DNA of 64,000 nucleotides from Diphasiastrum complanatum (Eukaryota > Streptophyta > Lycopodiopsida > Lycopodiales > Lycopodiaceae): the NCBI GenBank assembly GCA_029204225.1, contig CM055103.1, positions 18,736,925 to 18,800,924 of the forward strand, given 5' to 3'. This document shows, in pieces, positions 33,536-44,461 of the stretch (the first letter of the stretch is position 1; each line of letters begins with the position of its first letter). The notes under the pieces are model-generated. The model saw only the letters and a program-made list of their open reading frames with translations. It searched no databases and was not told the origin of the DNA. The translations under genes and the position numbers were made by a program.

Positions 33536-34420
33536 TTCAAGTATCAAACATGTTCTAGACCCAGATTGTCCACACAATCCCTAGTGAATTTCTCTTATTT
33601 GAAAAGTTCCAATTAGGTATCTAACTCTGAATCTATCTGAAATTCCTTTTAGATCCAATCTCATTTCTATACCCTAGTTGGTTCTCTTATGCAACCAATA
33701 GATACCCAAATAGAATTTTATCCCATCACTTCACCCCTCCTTTTAAAGAAATTATAAACTTCCATAAAAGTTAATTGGAAAGATGATATTTGAAAATATC
33801 TAAATCCAAGAAAAGTCAGTAATAAGTGTTTCCACTAATGAATTCACCTCATTACACATAAGACTTCTCCTTTAAATATTTTCAAACTGAGTGATAGAAA
33901 CTACTATTCCATCGAAATCCATTTATGCAACAGAGATATTCTAGGTTTAAGAAATTGAAACATTTTAACCTTAGAATTTATCTGAATTCCAAGTTTATTC
34001 ACACAAGTATTAATTTAGATGACATAACAGTCTTTCAGAAGAATAACTTCGTGTTGGAAAGAATCATATAACCTAGTCTGATGTCTATATTCGAGAAATT
34101 ACTAAGAAGTACATGATTAATCAAGAAAGCGAGAAATAGATTTGAGGGCCTATGATTTTGTAGATAATGAGATACCACATTAGGATCTAGATTAAACCTC
34201 AAAATTTCTCAAAATACCCCACATTTGATCAAACGGTTTTATTTTTCCCATATCGCGACTAGGTACTAAAACACACCATTGATCATCAGATCTTCACAGT
34301 CCTAGAATTCCCTTTCCAAAATTACTGATGTCCCATACCATCAGCTTTTCCTTCCAGAAAATCCTCCCACCTTATTTGATATTCTAGAGATCCACTGATC
34401 TTCTAGCTGTCCTATAATCA
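33536..34420. repeat. Non-coding repeat family, copy 2
   Basis: Blocks here recur in the same order in 59690-61600: CCTTTTAAAGAAATT, GAGTGATAGAAAC, GAGATACCA and TGATGTCCCATACCA. It lacks the 1.2-kb transposon found in the 60-kb copy and so shows the empty site near 33930. Confidence 0.65.
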
Positions 34421-36750
34421 CCATAGGATATTATCTCTTGTTTCCAAATACTGGAGAATCCATTTATTTGGATGGCTGGTATGCCTATAAGATGGATACC
34501 ACAAATCTACACCTGATTCAATGATTTAGACAGAAGAATTAACATGGTTCAACACTACATTCTGATCCTTATAGGTTAATGATAAGCTTCAAATCCCCAT
34601 GGATCCAAGAGCATCAACTCTGGAGACAAGCTTCTATCAACTAACAGATCCAATGTAATCCATATATCAGATTCTACTTCTAACATCACAATTGACATCC
34701 AAAACTGTGGATAGTTGGTCACAGAGATATTAGTTATGAATCCTACCCAGGAAATTAATATCTGGTATTAAGCAATTATTTACTGGTATTGTTAGAATCC
34801 TAATTGCGAAATACATTTCCCGATTACACTTACTACCACTGATGTCCACTCTTCTTCCCTCCTTAGAATTTTCAGTTCTCTGAAAAACTTTCAGCTAAGG
34901 TATCAAGAAGACGTAATGACATTAGTAAATGTAAAAAAATGAATTACTGTAGGAAAAAATGTTGAAACAGTTTCATCTCTGCCCTATACCTGGGTAGCAA
35001 TATCGATATACAAACCACCATAGGATTTTAACTAGAAATGAAATCAATTTTACTTTTGATCACTTCCTATTATTGTGATTTTACCAAAAAAATTTGGACT
35101 GTTCTCCCTTTACATACTGGCTTAAGAATTACTTCGTTTAAAATTATCTATAATTAATGGAAAATAAGATTTGGATTCGAGTACTTCCTACACTGTATTC
35201 ACTCCAAAATAATATTGTTGAATAAGAAATTACCTCCAAATACTATGAATTTTTCACCATTAATTATTTAACAAGTATCTCAAAAGCTTTGGTTTGTTAA
35301 ATCTTAATGACCACAATCATCAAAACCACAATAACCAACTGATCGATGTTCCACTGATTTGAAAAGGAGAAAATCGAAAAAACACAATTTAACTCCATTT
35401 ACTGGGAGTACTCATTCTCCAGAGTTTAAATGGTTTAAATAGCATCGTACCAAGGAATCGAATTCCTAAACTGGGTATATGCCAAAGAACCGTACCACTC
35501 TTTCGTTCCGTCAAGATCGGTTTCGACAAAATTTCTACCGGAAACCGATTAATACTGGCTGACCACGAATACAATGGTATTGAAGTTCCACACAAATTTT
35601 GGGCTTACCGGCAGATGTCGTAATAAGCCAACTAATCAGCAAATAAGGCCTTAATACATGCATATTGTTCCTAGGAAAATCCCTATTTCGGGAAACAATA
35701 ACAAAACCAAGATAAAATTTTGAAAGCTAAGCACCAGGAATCCAAAATTCCACTAATTGGGTGCTAGTAATTTGAGTTTGGAAATCTCGTTTAGAACCTC
35801 ATCCAAGTTACAACCTGTCAAAAATTTGATACACTGATGGTCATCTGGCATGTATTAAAAATCCTTACGACCGATTCGCAATTCCCAAAATTGCTAAAAA
35901 TTGAAAGCCCTTACATGAGGGTAGATCCTCCACTCCACCTTCACATGCAAAACTTGCATGCCCAAGGTAACATACCATCAAGATTATGTATAAACCCTAG
36001 GTCTCCATACCCTAATATGCAAAAGGTAACCCCGAACCAAAAGGCCGCCTCTCCAAAAAGGCTTTCGGCCACAACCTTCCTCGTGAAAGAATAGAGAGAG
36101 TTATCACGCAGGAGCAGGGTTGGATCACAACTCTTTCACAACCCATTCACAGGTCTCAACTGCTCGCTACTGATGAAGTAAGGCTACAATCTCTGACGCA
36201 GAACAGCCACCATTCATCTGTGATCCAAACAGATCTGCGGCTTCCACACTTCCAGCAAATTTTCACAATAGCGACCTCCCTATCCACATGTTCGAACAAA
36301 AGTTCATGCAGCCACAGCCATAAACCGACAGCAATAATTCATTCCCTCAGCCCTATCAAGGACGTAGGGAACATGGCGAGAAACAGCTGGTTTCTCAGCT
36401 TTTATGGCTAACTGATGGCATTATAACATGTGCAGGTATCTCTCTTAGCTGCTTCAAGTGTTTTTATTGCTCTCTGAAGGGCTCCAAGTTTGTTGATTTC
36501 AGGGCTTAAGGAGTTCGGCCGTCACCATCAAGATCTGCGCCCCTCTTCTGAATCAAAAAATTGTGATTCAACTCCACCATCCTGTCACAGTATCTAGAAG
36601 GCAGAGGGAAGAGTTTCATGTATTTATTCCAAACATGTGATTATGATCCTACCGTCAGTAGGATATACACGTCATACTGCTTAAGTAGACAATGATTCAG
36701 AACCTTATGGAGTTATGCTAGTTACCATTCCTTAATCCAGAGAAACTAGC
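34421..36750. other. Non-coding spacer, probably old retroelement sequence
   Basis: No gene is supported. A minus-strand frame at 35389-35595 and plus-strand frames at 35837-36411 show no recognisable domain. Codon-like order and splice signals are absent. Confidence 0.35.
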
Positions 36751-36788
36751 AATAAAACAAGCAAGGAGATCCGTCCATGCATATCATT

Positions 36789-37460
36789 CTACCACAAAAG
36801 AACCTTCCAATCTCCACCATCTTTTAATGAAAGTCTGTTGATCCTTAGCATCTTGTTCTCTTGCCTACTTTCTTCAGCAATGATAAGACCTTGTAATGTC
36901 TCCAAGGATGGAAGTTCCTCCCTGACAGCATAAGTTTGCACAATATTGTCATACTCATCTCTAAGTCCATTAAGGACTACTTGAACAAGTTCAGTGTTCT
37001 TAAGAGCATCTCCAATACCAGCTAACTCTTCATGAAGATCCTTTACTCTCATTACATAAGATGAAGCACTCTCATCTACTCCTTTATAACTTAGAAAGAT
37101 TTGGTTTCTAAGTGTAAGCAATCTAGATGTATTCTTAATTTCATAGATTGTTTTTAGAGTGTCCCAAGACTCCTTGGCAGTGGTGCATATACTGATATCT
37201 CTTAACACTTCATTTGTGACATTCATTTTTATGAAATGAAGGGGAATTCTGGTTCTTTTATTGAAAGTTGCAGCTTCATTAAGTGCTGCAGGTTCTTCTT
37301 CAACTCCACTCACAATGTCCATTACATCCTGTCGAATCAATAATGATTCCATTCTAATTTTCCACATTGCATAATTGGAAGATCTTAATCTCTCACTATG
37401 CTCCAAGAATTGTGAACCAGATGAAGAAATTTTCACTATGAGAAATTCTAGTAATGACAA
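36789..37460 (-). pseudogene. Isolated Copia gag fragment (223 codons)
   Basis: An uninterrupted frame with the UBN2/gag pattern: FLEHSERLRSSNYAMWKIRM, SLLIRQDVMDIVSG, TLKTIYEIKNTSRLLTLRNQ and ELPSLETLQGLIIAEESRQE. It is close in sequence to the gag of the Copia at 46046. It ends before the zinc knuckle, and no protease, integrase, RT or LTR was found beside it. The open frame may reflect recent origin or chance retention. Confidence 0.85.
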
Positions 37461-38250
37461 AGATGAAGTTGAAAATGTTGCTTGCTATCTCAACCTAGGA
37501 TCTAACACTTATAATGTTGATCCAACCTATGAAATCTAGCAACAGAATGTGAGATCCAGCTCTCAACTAAGAAAATCAATCTATCTTGAATTTGGATCTC
37601 GTTTCAATCATAGAAATGAAGCACATGCAAGTATGAAGAAAGGGAATGTTATAGGCTAGTGTAAGGCAAACTAATATTCTTCATCTATAGATGAGTTTCT
37701 GTTAAACTCGGGCCACTTCACCCTCAGTTTGTCATCAATTCATCATTTGAAACAAGGCACACATATGCTTCATACTAAGAAAAAGGCCCCCTTAGGTTTT
37801 ACATTAAAATTGAGTTGTCACAAGAGCTGGCAAAACTTATTGCCACGTATGGACGTACGGAAAACTAAGGCATGTTCAATGTCTTGGGCACCATCCTTGA
37901 CAAGTTGAGTTCCCATTAGAACCTTACATTTAATAACCTCATTATACTTTCAAATCTAACCAATCACTTAGAGGAGAGATTGGCAAAGACTTCTTGTACT
38001 TTGTGAATGAGGAGAAGGAGATGCACGCTCAAGTTTGAAATGGGAATGTCATCTTTGCTTTACACCTCCAAAGTTTTGAACATATTTGCCTTCCAAGTGT
38101 TATTGTTGTTGCACATGCCAAACCACCCTAATTTGTAATTATGGGACTTTGGCAATCAACATGATCATGTTTGTGAATTAAGCTCCCAATGTTTGCATGT
38201 GTAGGCTATTCACATTGGGTGGCTAGGAAGTCTTGCTTGCTCTTGCGCCC
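37461..38250. other. Spacer between gag fragment and microsatellite
   Basis: No gene or clear regulatory signal is supported. Confidence 0.35.
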
Positions 38251-38252
38251 AC

Positions 38253-38272
38253 ACAAGCGTGCGCATGCGCGT

Positions 38273-38316
<44 letters not shown>

Positions 38317-38417
38317 CTACCCACCTACCTATGCATGCAAGCGTGCGCACACGCATGCGCACACACACACACCCCCACCAACCTACCTATGCATGCAAGT
38401 GTGCGCACGCGCGTGCA

Positions 38418-38457
<40 letters not shown>

Positions 38458-38470
38458 AACAAACAAACAA
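38253..38470. repeat. Compound (CA)n microsatellite
   Basis: Three CA-rich blocks are separated by near-identical ACCTACCTATGCATGCAAG spacers, ending in (AAAC)n. The alternating purine/pyrimidine runs include GCGCATGCGCGTG stretches with Z-DNA potential. His/Thr-rich frames across it are not genes. Confidence 0.95.
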
Positions 38471-39195
38471 GGTTTTGTGAGAGTTTATGGCCATGTGAGA
38501 TGTTCTTCTCTCATGCCAGTGTGTTTGTCAAACGTTTGCTACAAGTTTTTCTTAGAGGGGTTGAGGAAGTGAAACAAATGATGGGGATAGCATATTTCAA
38601 AGTGCAACTTCCATGGAAGGCTGGCAATTGCCTAATCCAAGGGTGATGTAGCCCTATATAAGCTCACAAGCCTCTAATAGACGAGGTGCCATGGCAATTA
38701 AGATTGTAAAACTGCTCTCCCCACACAATGTAAGGCATTTAGTACTTGATCCGCAAGGCAAAGGCATTCATGGGCCTTTACTCCAAGCCCGGGTGGGTGC
38801 ATGCTAGGGGAGGGTCACAAGAAGATAACACTAAAGGATGTAGTGATGGTCAAAGGACTCTATGCCTTTCCAATGCATAGTTACCAGGTGTTTGAGGGGA
38901 CTCACAAAAGACAAAGTTTGTGTTAGTACTGGCCAGGGTGCATGATGATTCTGATAAGGATCAATAATAGTACTGACCTACTATATTAAGTGCATACCTG
39001 TAATTCTCACAATGCCAGCTTACACATAGCATGTGGCATTATGCATCCCCACTGTCTGTCCCACTGTCCGATGCAGACCTGCATGTTGAAGCCTTTCCGA
39101 GCCCTTCACAGCTAAATTTTCTCTTCCAGCTGAAAGGTGATTGATATCCAAAAAAAATACAAAACCTTATGCCACCCTTCATATTGAGTAAAATC
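38471..39195. other. Upstream region of AWPM-19, no gene
   Basis: A CTATATAAGC box lies at 38652-38661, about 1.18 kb upstream of the AWPM-19 ATG. It could mark a distant start with a 5' UTR intron or be unrelated. Nothing else is supported. Confidence 0.35.
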
Positions 39196-39198
39196 CTG

Positions 39199-39390
39199 AG
39201 TAACGAAAGTGGGTTCTGCTTTAAAGCTTTCACCACCCTTCAAATTGATTACTAAATTCCTCACTAATGAAAAGTGGCTTCTGCTTTATAGCTTTAACCA
39301 CCTTACTAATGAAAAGTGGGTTCTGTTTTAGTAATGAAAGTGGGTTCTGCCTAATGAAAAGTAGGTTGTGGTTTACAGCTCTGACCGAGA
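39199..39390. repeat. Tandem repeat upstream of AWPM-19
   Basis: Five imperfect copies of TAATGAAAAGTGGGTTCTGC, some followed by TTTAWAGCTTTMACCACC, start near 39199, 39265, 39307, 39332 and 39352. The array ends about 450 bp before the AWPM-19 start codon. Confidence 0.8.
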
Positions 39391-39836
39391 GAGTGTATAG
39401 TAGCCCTTCAAAACAGGTAAGATGCCGTTTCCAGAAACCTATGGTGGTGCTTCTCTTCATAGCCGTTGCTACTCCCTGCCAATAACTTCCAAGTTCCCGT
39501 GCCTCCACAGTCCAGCAGGGCCCACGCCATGTGACTAGCACCATAGCTGCACACTCTACAATTCTAAGATAAAACCCCACACACCTGTGCAAATCTTTGC
39601 ATCTTGATCCTCTGCATTAATCAGGATCTCAATTCTGTTCTGAAAGAACACTCGTGGGTGGTTGTGTTCTGTTGCTCTGTAGGTGTGCACACAAGCTGAT
39701 ATGCTTGTTGATTGTACGTTTGTTGCTGATAGCAGCTTTCGGATACCTTGAAGCAGTTCAGCTCACAGCGATCACAGGAGTAGTTTTTTGACAGTCTGAG
39801 AGTGATTGGCTACAATATTTCCTTGGGAAGGCCAAG

Positions 39837-40784
39837 ATGGCAATTGTTGCTAAGTTCGGTTTAGCTCTAACAGCTTCCATTCTCTTGGTCAACTTGGTAC
39901 TGTATTGTATCTTGCTGGGCCTGGCTGGCTGGGCTTTTAACGAATTTATCGATGGCAAACTTGTTGATAGTGAGTATTCTGAAAGGCTACCATCGTAGAT
40001 TGCTCACCATATTGAATTTAAATTATCTTTCTAAGATGGCATGAATATTAACTGTCTCATTGTACATTCCTAGCTAGCGAAATAAGAGTTTATACATTGT
40101 GCTCACAGCTATCCTCCCCACTCATCTGTCTAATGATGTGTTGCCCTTTGTCCATTTTGGAGCTGCAGTAAACGCTGCGTCTCCTTATCTGATTATCTTT
40201 TCCATATTATCTGGAGTCCTTGGAATCACGTCAGTAGTCTGTGGACTTCAGACACTGAGCGGTAAGACTGAGAACAATGCAGCCGCCATTTCGGCAGCCA
40301 GTGCAACTGGTTTAGCTGCCTGGGGAGTAACCTTGATAGCCTTGGGGTATGATCAATATCCTGATCTTCGCTCTATTGTTTGTCTCCTGACGTTCATTTT
40401 GACAAGTCTCAAGCTTGCCACCTTTCTGATTTCTCGGTTATAATGCAGGCTCGCGTCCAAACAAATTCACATTGGACTAATACACAACAAAAAGCTAGTA
40501 CGTTCATGTTGCTAATTTTTTTTTTATACACCACTGCGTTGTCCTCGTGGCAAGTATATGCTTTAGTTTAATGTATATCCGAGCTACATGGTAGGTAGCT
40601 GAACAATCTTCTAATTGTTGTGTCTCCTTGTTTCCAGAAAGTGTTGGAAGCTTTTGCCATAATTCTTGCAGGAGCCCAGTTGCTGTATCTGATTGTAGCT
40701 CATGTGACGCTACATGGGAAGACCAAGTCTGCAGCTAACACTGCGCCCGCAGAACCTCACACTAAATCTGCCACAGCTGTTTGA
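39837..40784 (+). CDS. AWPM-19-like (PM19) plasma-membrane protein, 4 exons, 188 aa
   Basis: Exons are 39837-39969, 40109-40346, 40449-40497 and 40638-40784 (TGA). All introns are GT-AG and the phases join to 567 nt. Exon 3 is only 49 nt and encodes LASKQIHIGL followed by a basic turn, matching the family's ACKEIHLG block. Four hydrophobic segments are seen at about residues 8-33, 69-92, 108-126 and 142-163, with a short polar, Thr/Ala-rich C-terminus. Family-typical blocks are LLGLAGWAFNEFIDG, SGVLGITSVVCGL, SAASATGLAAWGVTLIALG and KVLEAFAIILAGAQLLY. AWPM-19 proteins are plasma-membrane proteins, often ABA- or stress-induced; rice OsPM1 is reported to mediate ABA uptake. No broken residue or frame was found. 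Confidence 0.93.
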
Positions 40785-41980
40785 TTTATTGATAGACAAG
40801 CTTTTCATTGGCTGTAATTTTGTTTGTATTTCGTGCTCAGCGGTTCAAGACATTTGTTGGATAAAAGCATTTCATCATACTTCGGAGATGATCCAAAGTT
40901 TTCTGTACTATATTGAAATGCGAACAATATTTGGTTAATCCGATTGATTTATTTTTCCTTTTTTAAAATGTTGACGTCGATGGATTCGTTTATTATGGTT
41001 TCTATCATTCAATACAAAGTGTGTTGAGATGTTATGGGTGATTCGAATATAGGCGGACATCATAGAATAATATCGTTTTCGAAACTTTTTTCAATGTTTT
41101 TGATATGCCAAAGCGCCTTTCACTCTAATGACAGTATGCAAGTTTGGTTTTTTTAAGTATTGTCTCTCGAATAGGTCGAGATTCTACAACAGCTTGTGCT
41201 TGTATGGGCAATTTAAATAATTGAAATTATCTTCAGTATGCAGTATTTAAACGTTAAAGATCTTCGCGATGCCTTCCACAACCACATTGTTTTTACATGT
41301 AGTTTTTCTAAATTTTTCACACAAAAATGTCTTAATTTGTTCCGCCACGACTATTTCTAGCAAAATGGATTTCAGTTGTGATCTGAAATGATTATTGGAC
41401 TGTTCTCACCTAATCTAGTTCGCCAACATCATTTACAGGATCAAACTTTGTTTCATTGGTAATCCTAAGTGAAGTTTTCCTTCTTAAAATGCGTTACGAT
41501 AACATCAATCAGAAAACAAGGTGACAGAAGACCACTTGAAGCCTTGCCTTGGTTTGGAGTAGATTGAGTTTTTTAAGGATCAGATCGGAAAATTGAAATT
41601 GCATTTTCTTTTGAATTTGCATAAAATCCTTTGTCTACTTACAAATACACCCCGTATATTTTTACAACCCATGCTCAACTTTTTGTTGCACATATAGTAT
41701 CTTTCGCAAGTGCAAGAATGTGTATTACGTACGCTTTTGTGTAACTTCCTATTGGCCAAGAAAATTGGAACTATATTGTAGTAATATCAGTTTTTAAATT
41801 TTTAGGAAGGAAATGGTTGTGCCTCACAGAAAGTAATCTCTGGGGCAAATTTTTTTTTGACATTTTTTTTAAATGTAAAAAAATTAAGTTTTTTTTACGT
41901 GCACCTTTTGCCCGGAAGGTGCTTGTAAAAAACAATTTATGTTATAAAAAAGAAAAAAAAATGTAAAAACGGAATTCACG
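40785..41980. other. 3' flank of AWPM-19 and spacer
   Basis: The start of this stretch should be the AWPM-19 3' UTR. No clear AATAAA was identified. The rest is AT-rich and no gene is supported. Confidence 0.4.
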
Positions 41981-41988
41981 CAATGGAA

Positions 41989-42099
41989 GGCCTGCTCCTC
42001 GGCCCTTCCTCCTGCGGAAGAATGTGCGCACAGGCCTCTGGCGGGAATCCGCCCTCGGGCGCACAGTCTTCCGGGTCGGAAGGGCCTCTGAGCAGGACC
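41989..42099. repeat. GC-rich foldback hairpin
   Basis: The left arm, 41989-42030 (GGCCTGCTCCTCGGCCCTTC onward), and the right arm, 42059-42099, are imperfect inverted repeats. Shared blocks are CCTGCTC, GGCCCTTCC, GGAAGA and TGTGCGC. The loop (42031-42058) holds a further palindrome, GGCGGGAATCCGCC. The island is sharply GC-rich within AT-rich surroundings. Confidence 0.75.
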
Positions 42100-42136
42100 T
42101 CCCCCCCCCACCCACCAAAGGTTTTTCTCCATAAGA

Positions 42137-42319
42137 CATCAGACACTGATGATTCGTCCAACTAAAGAATATTACAATGTAATTTCCATGCGACTCATTT
42201 TGTGAAAAAGTTTACGGATGTTCATTGCATCAAACACTGATGATTCGTACAACTAAATAATATTACAATGTAATTTCCTTGTGACCCATATTGTGAAAAA
42301 GTTTTACAAATGTTCAATG
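42137..42319. repeat. Tandem repeat, two 91-92 bp copies
   Basis: CATCAGACACTGATGATTCG at 42137 recurs at 42228 as CATCAAACACTGATGATTCG, and matching continues to TTCAWTG at the end of each copy. Non-coding. Confidence 0.85.
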
Positions 42320-43134
42320 AACTCAGTTTACAGATCATTTAGAGTTTCAACATGTTTTGAGTCATGTGGTTAAGAGAATTCTGTTCATGCATGTAGCTAG
42401 AATGCCAATTAGAACAATTTTTAAAGTAGGCCAACGGATGATTTTTAGTTTCAACAAATTCACTCTTGTGGTTAAGTGTATTTCATGAACGTCAATTGTA
42501 GAACCATATTTAAAGTAAGCCACGGTGCAGCAAAACATTGCATGTCCTCTAGGCCATCATAGAAAAGTGAAAATGCCAATCTTGGTACTTCAATTGCATA
42601 TTATAATCTTCCTTATCCATACAAACGGATTTGGGTCAAAATATTTCATGTATTCCAGAAAATATCAATGTCTGATTATTTGAGCATGAAACAATTAGTA
42701 GATGTTCTGCAACTTGTTGTAGAAATGACTGCTCACATTATTAGCCTAGAAAATGAACTTTTGTGATTATCCTTGTTCTAAAATCATGGAGACATTATCT
42801 GTATGATAATAATAAGTTCATTGTGAGTACAGATCATCCTCTGAAATACTTTCGTAATCAGAATGATCTGAGAGGTCATAAGGCCTAATTAATGGGCAGA
42901 CAATAACTACATTCCAGCTCTCTCTGTTGCGACCATAGAATTAATGAACCATCCAAGGTTCACCACAGTTCTCAGAACCGTACACTTCACAATTTTTTTT
43001 TTGCCTGGAACCGTGGTGAACCGTACAATTAATTGATTAATTTTTGTTTTGTTTCTCACCCCCAAATATAGCCCAAGAACATACCATGAGCCCCCATTAG
43101 GAACAAAGCGAGTCTGGAAAAAAACAGTCGTGAG
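42320..43134. other. Spacer
   Basis: No gene is supported. The 76-codon minus-strand frame at 42907-43137 has no recognisable domain. Confidence 0.35.
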
Positions 43135-43188
43135 CATTTGTTATCCATCTAAATGATCTTTTATGGGCCCTATATGTGCATAGTAAGT
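43135..43188. repeat. 54-bp segment identical to part of the Copia LTR at 44923-44976
   Basis: The 54 bases starting CATTTGTTATCCATCTAAAT are identical at both places in the same orientation, and flanking sequence differs immediately. The second copy lies inside the Copia LTR. Confidence 0.9.
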
Positions 43189-43213
43189 AAGGTAGTGTTT
43201 CACCACAGCTGAA

Positions 43214-44172
43214 TTATTCAAGTGACAAATCATTGATCTTGTTTACGTCATATTGTACTGAATACTCAATACTATTTTCATAATTATCAGGAAATGGAGT
43301 AAAATTTGAGCTATTTAGTCTCTTATAAGCTACAGTTCTAACAAAGTAGTTACACATAAAGCATGGATTATGTTGTGCCTTGTCTAACCCATTTACATAT
43401 AGATGTTTGTTTAAGAAAAGAAGTTCATACTTAGAAATCCTAATCTTAGAAAACGATACAATATTACCATGAAGCCATTTGTGACAATTCAGAAAGTCGA
43501 GAGCATTATTCTTACAAAAAATAGCATGGTTTTTAACCATATCCTTTGATAAGCCAAAGTGCAACACGTCTACATGCATGTAGACATGTTGCACTTTGGT
43601 TCATCAATGTGATTGTGACACGTTCAAGTTTGCAACCTTTTACGATCTCCGTTTCATCCAACTTAATGACAAATATAACTTTGCCTCCATAATCTGCAAT
43701 ACTAAATTCTTGTAAGTAACATACACACAATAATTGTTGCTGACCAAAAATAGAAAAATAAGAATTGAAATTGTTGTGAAATGAACTCACCATCTCCTTT
43801 GACATCGTAATGTCGTATCACCATTGCTTGGACCTTTTCCAAATCCAAAAATATATTGTTGTATTGGTTATAATGAAAACGAACAATAGATCCCTTTTGC
43901 TTGTTGGATGTTATAAAAGTATATTGAATATGGAAGAATTCACCTAATTCATTTTCTAGGAATGAACTGCATTCTCGTTTCGTAGTTTGAAGCAATTTGT
44001 CAGTTTGGTCAGATTTCTTCATAAAAATTTTCAATGCTCTATATCCTTTTCGACTCACACCTCCTTGATCACATGCATAAACTATTTCTCTAACATTTGG
44101 ATTCGGTTTAAACTTGGTAGCAAGTCTTCTTGCAATCTTTAAATGAAATGAATCACTTGTTTCATTTTCCAC
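43214..44172 (-). pseudogene. Unrecognised gene, possibly mobile-element derived
   Basis: The first open frame, 44172-43792, reads MENETSDSFHLKIARRLATK and contains VREIVYACDQGGVSRKGYRA and VQAMVIRHYDVKGDG, then meets a plausible GTGAGT donor. A plausible acceptor (TATTGCAG) near 43700 leads into DYGGKVIFVIKLDETEIVKG and CKLERVTITLMNQ. The frame is then disrupted by a 46-bp palindrome (43555-43600) and continues as LSKDMVKNHAIFCKNNALDF to a stop at 43214. The pattern suggests an intron-bearing gene later broken at the palindrome. I do not recognise the family. The Asp/Glu-containing blocks and repeat-rich setting suggest a transposase-like protein, as an inference only. Confidence 0.4.
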
Positions 44173-44461
44173 AATCTACATCAAATCTTTACCCTTCATG
44201 AAATGCTTCATATGTTTGGTGCTTCGGAAATGTTCTCCGATCATGTTATTCAAAAACTCTTTCGTCAATCTCTTGCATCTTTTACTAACACCACCACCTG
44301 GTGTCAGAATGTCTAGTTTGCGCCTTTTTGTATTTTTTTTTAATTGGTCCTTTGTTGAGACTCGAACCTTTCACTTTAATCCATATAACATATTTTTGTT
44401 GAAAATTATCACTTCTCACTTGACATTGGTTATTGTAAATATTGATCAAACATTAGAATAA

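Noticed and set aside
38189-38646. Three overlapping His/Thr-rich open frames
   Set aside because: They are translations of the CA microsatellite in different frames and have no gene structure.
41884-42165. Gly/Arg-rich frames on both strands at 42 kb
   Set aside because: They are explained by the GC-rich foldback hairpin and are not conserved coding sequence.
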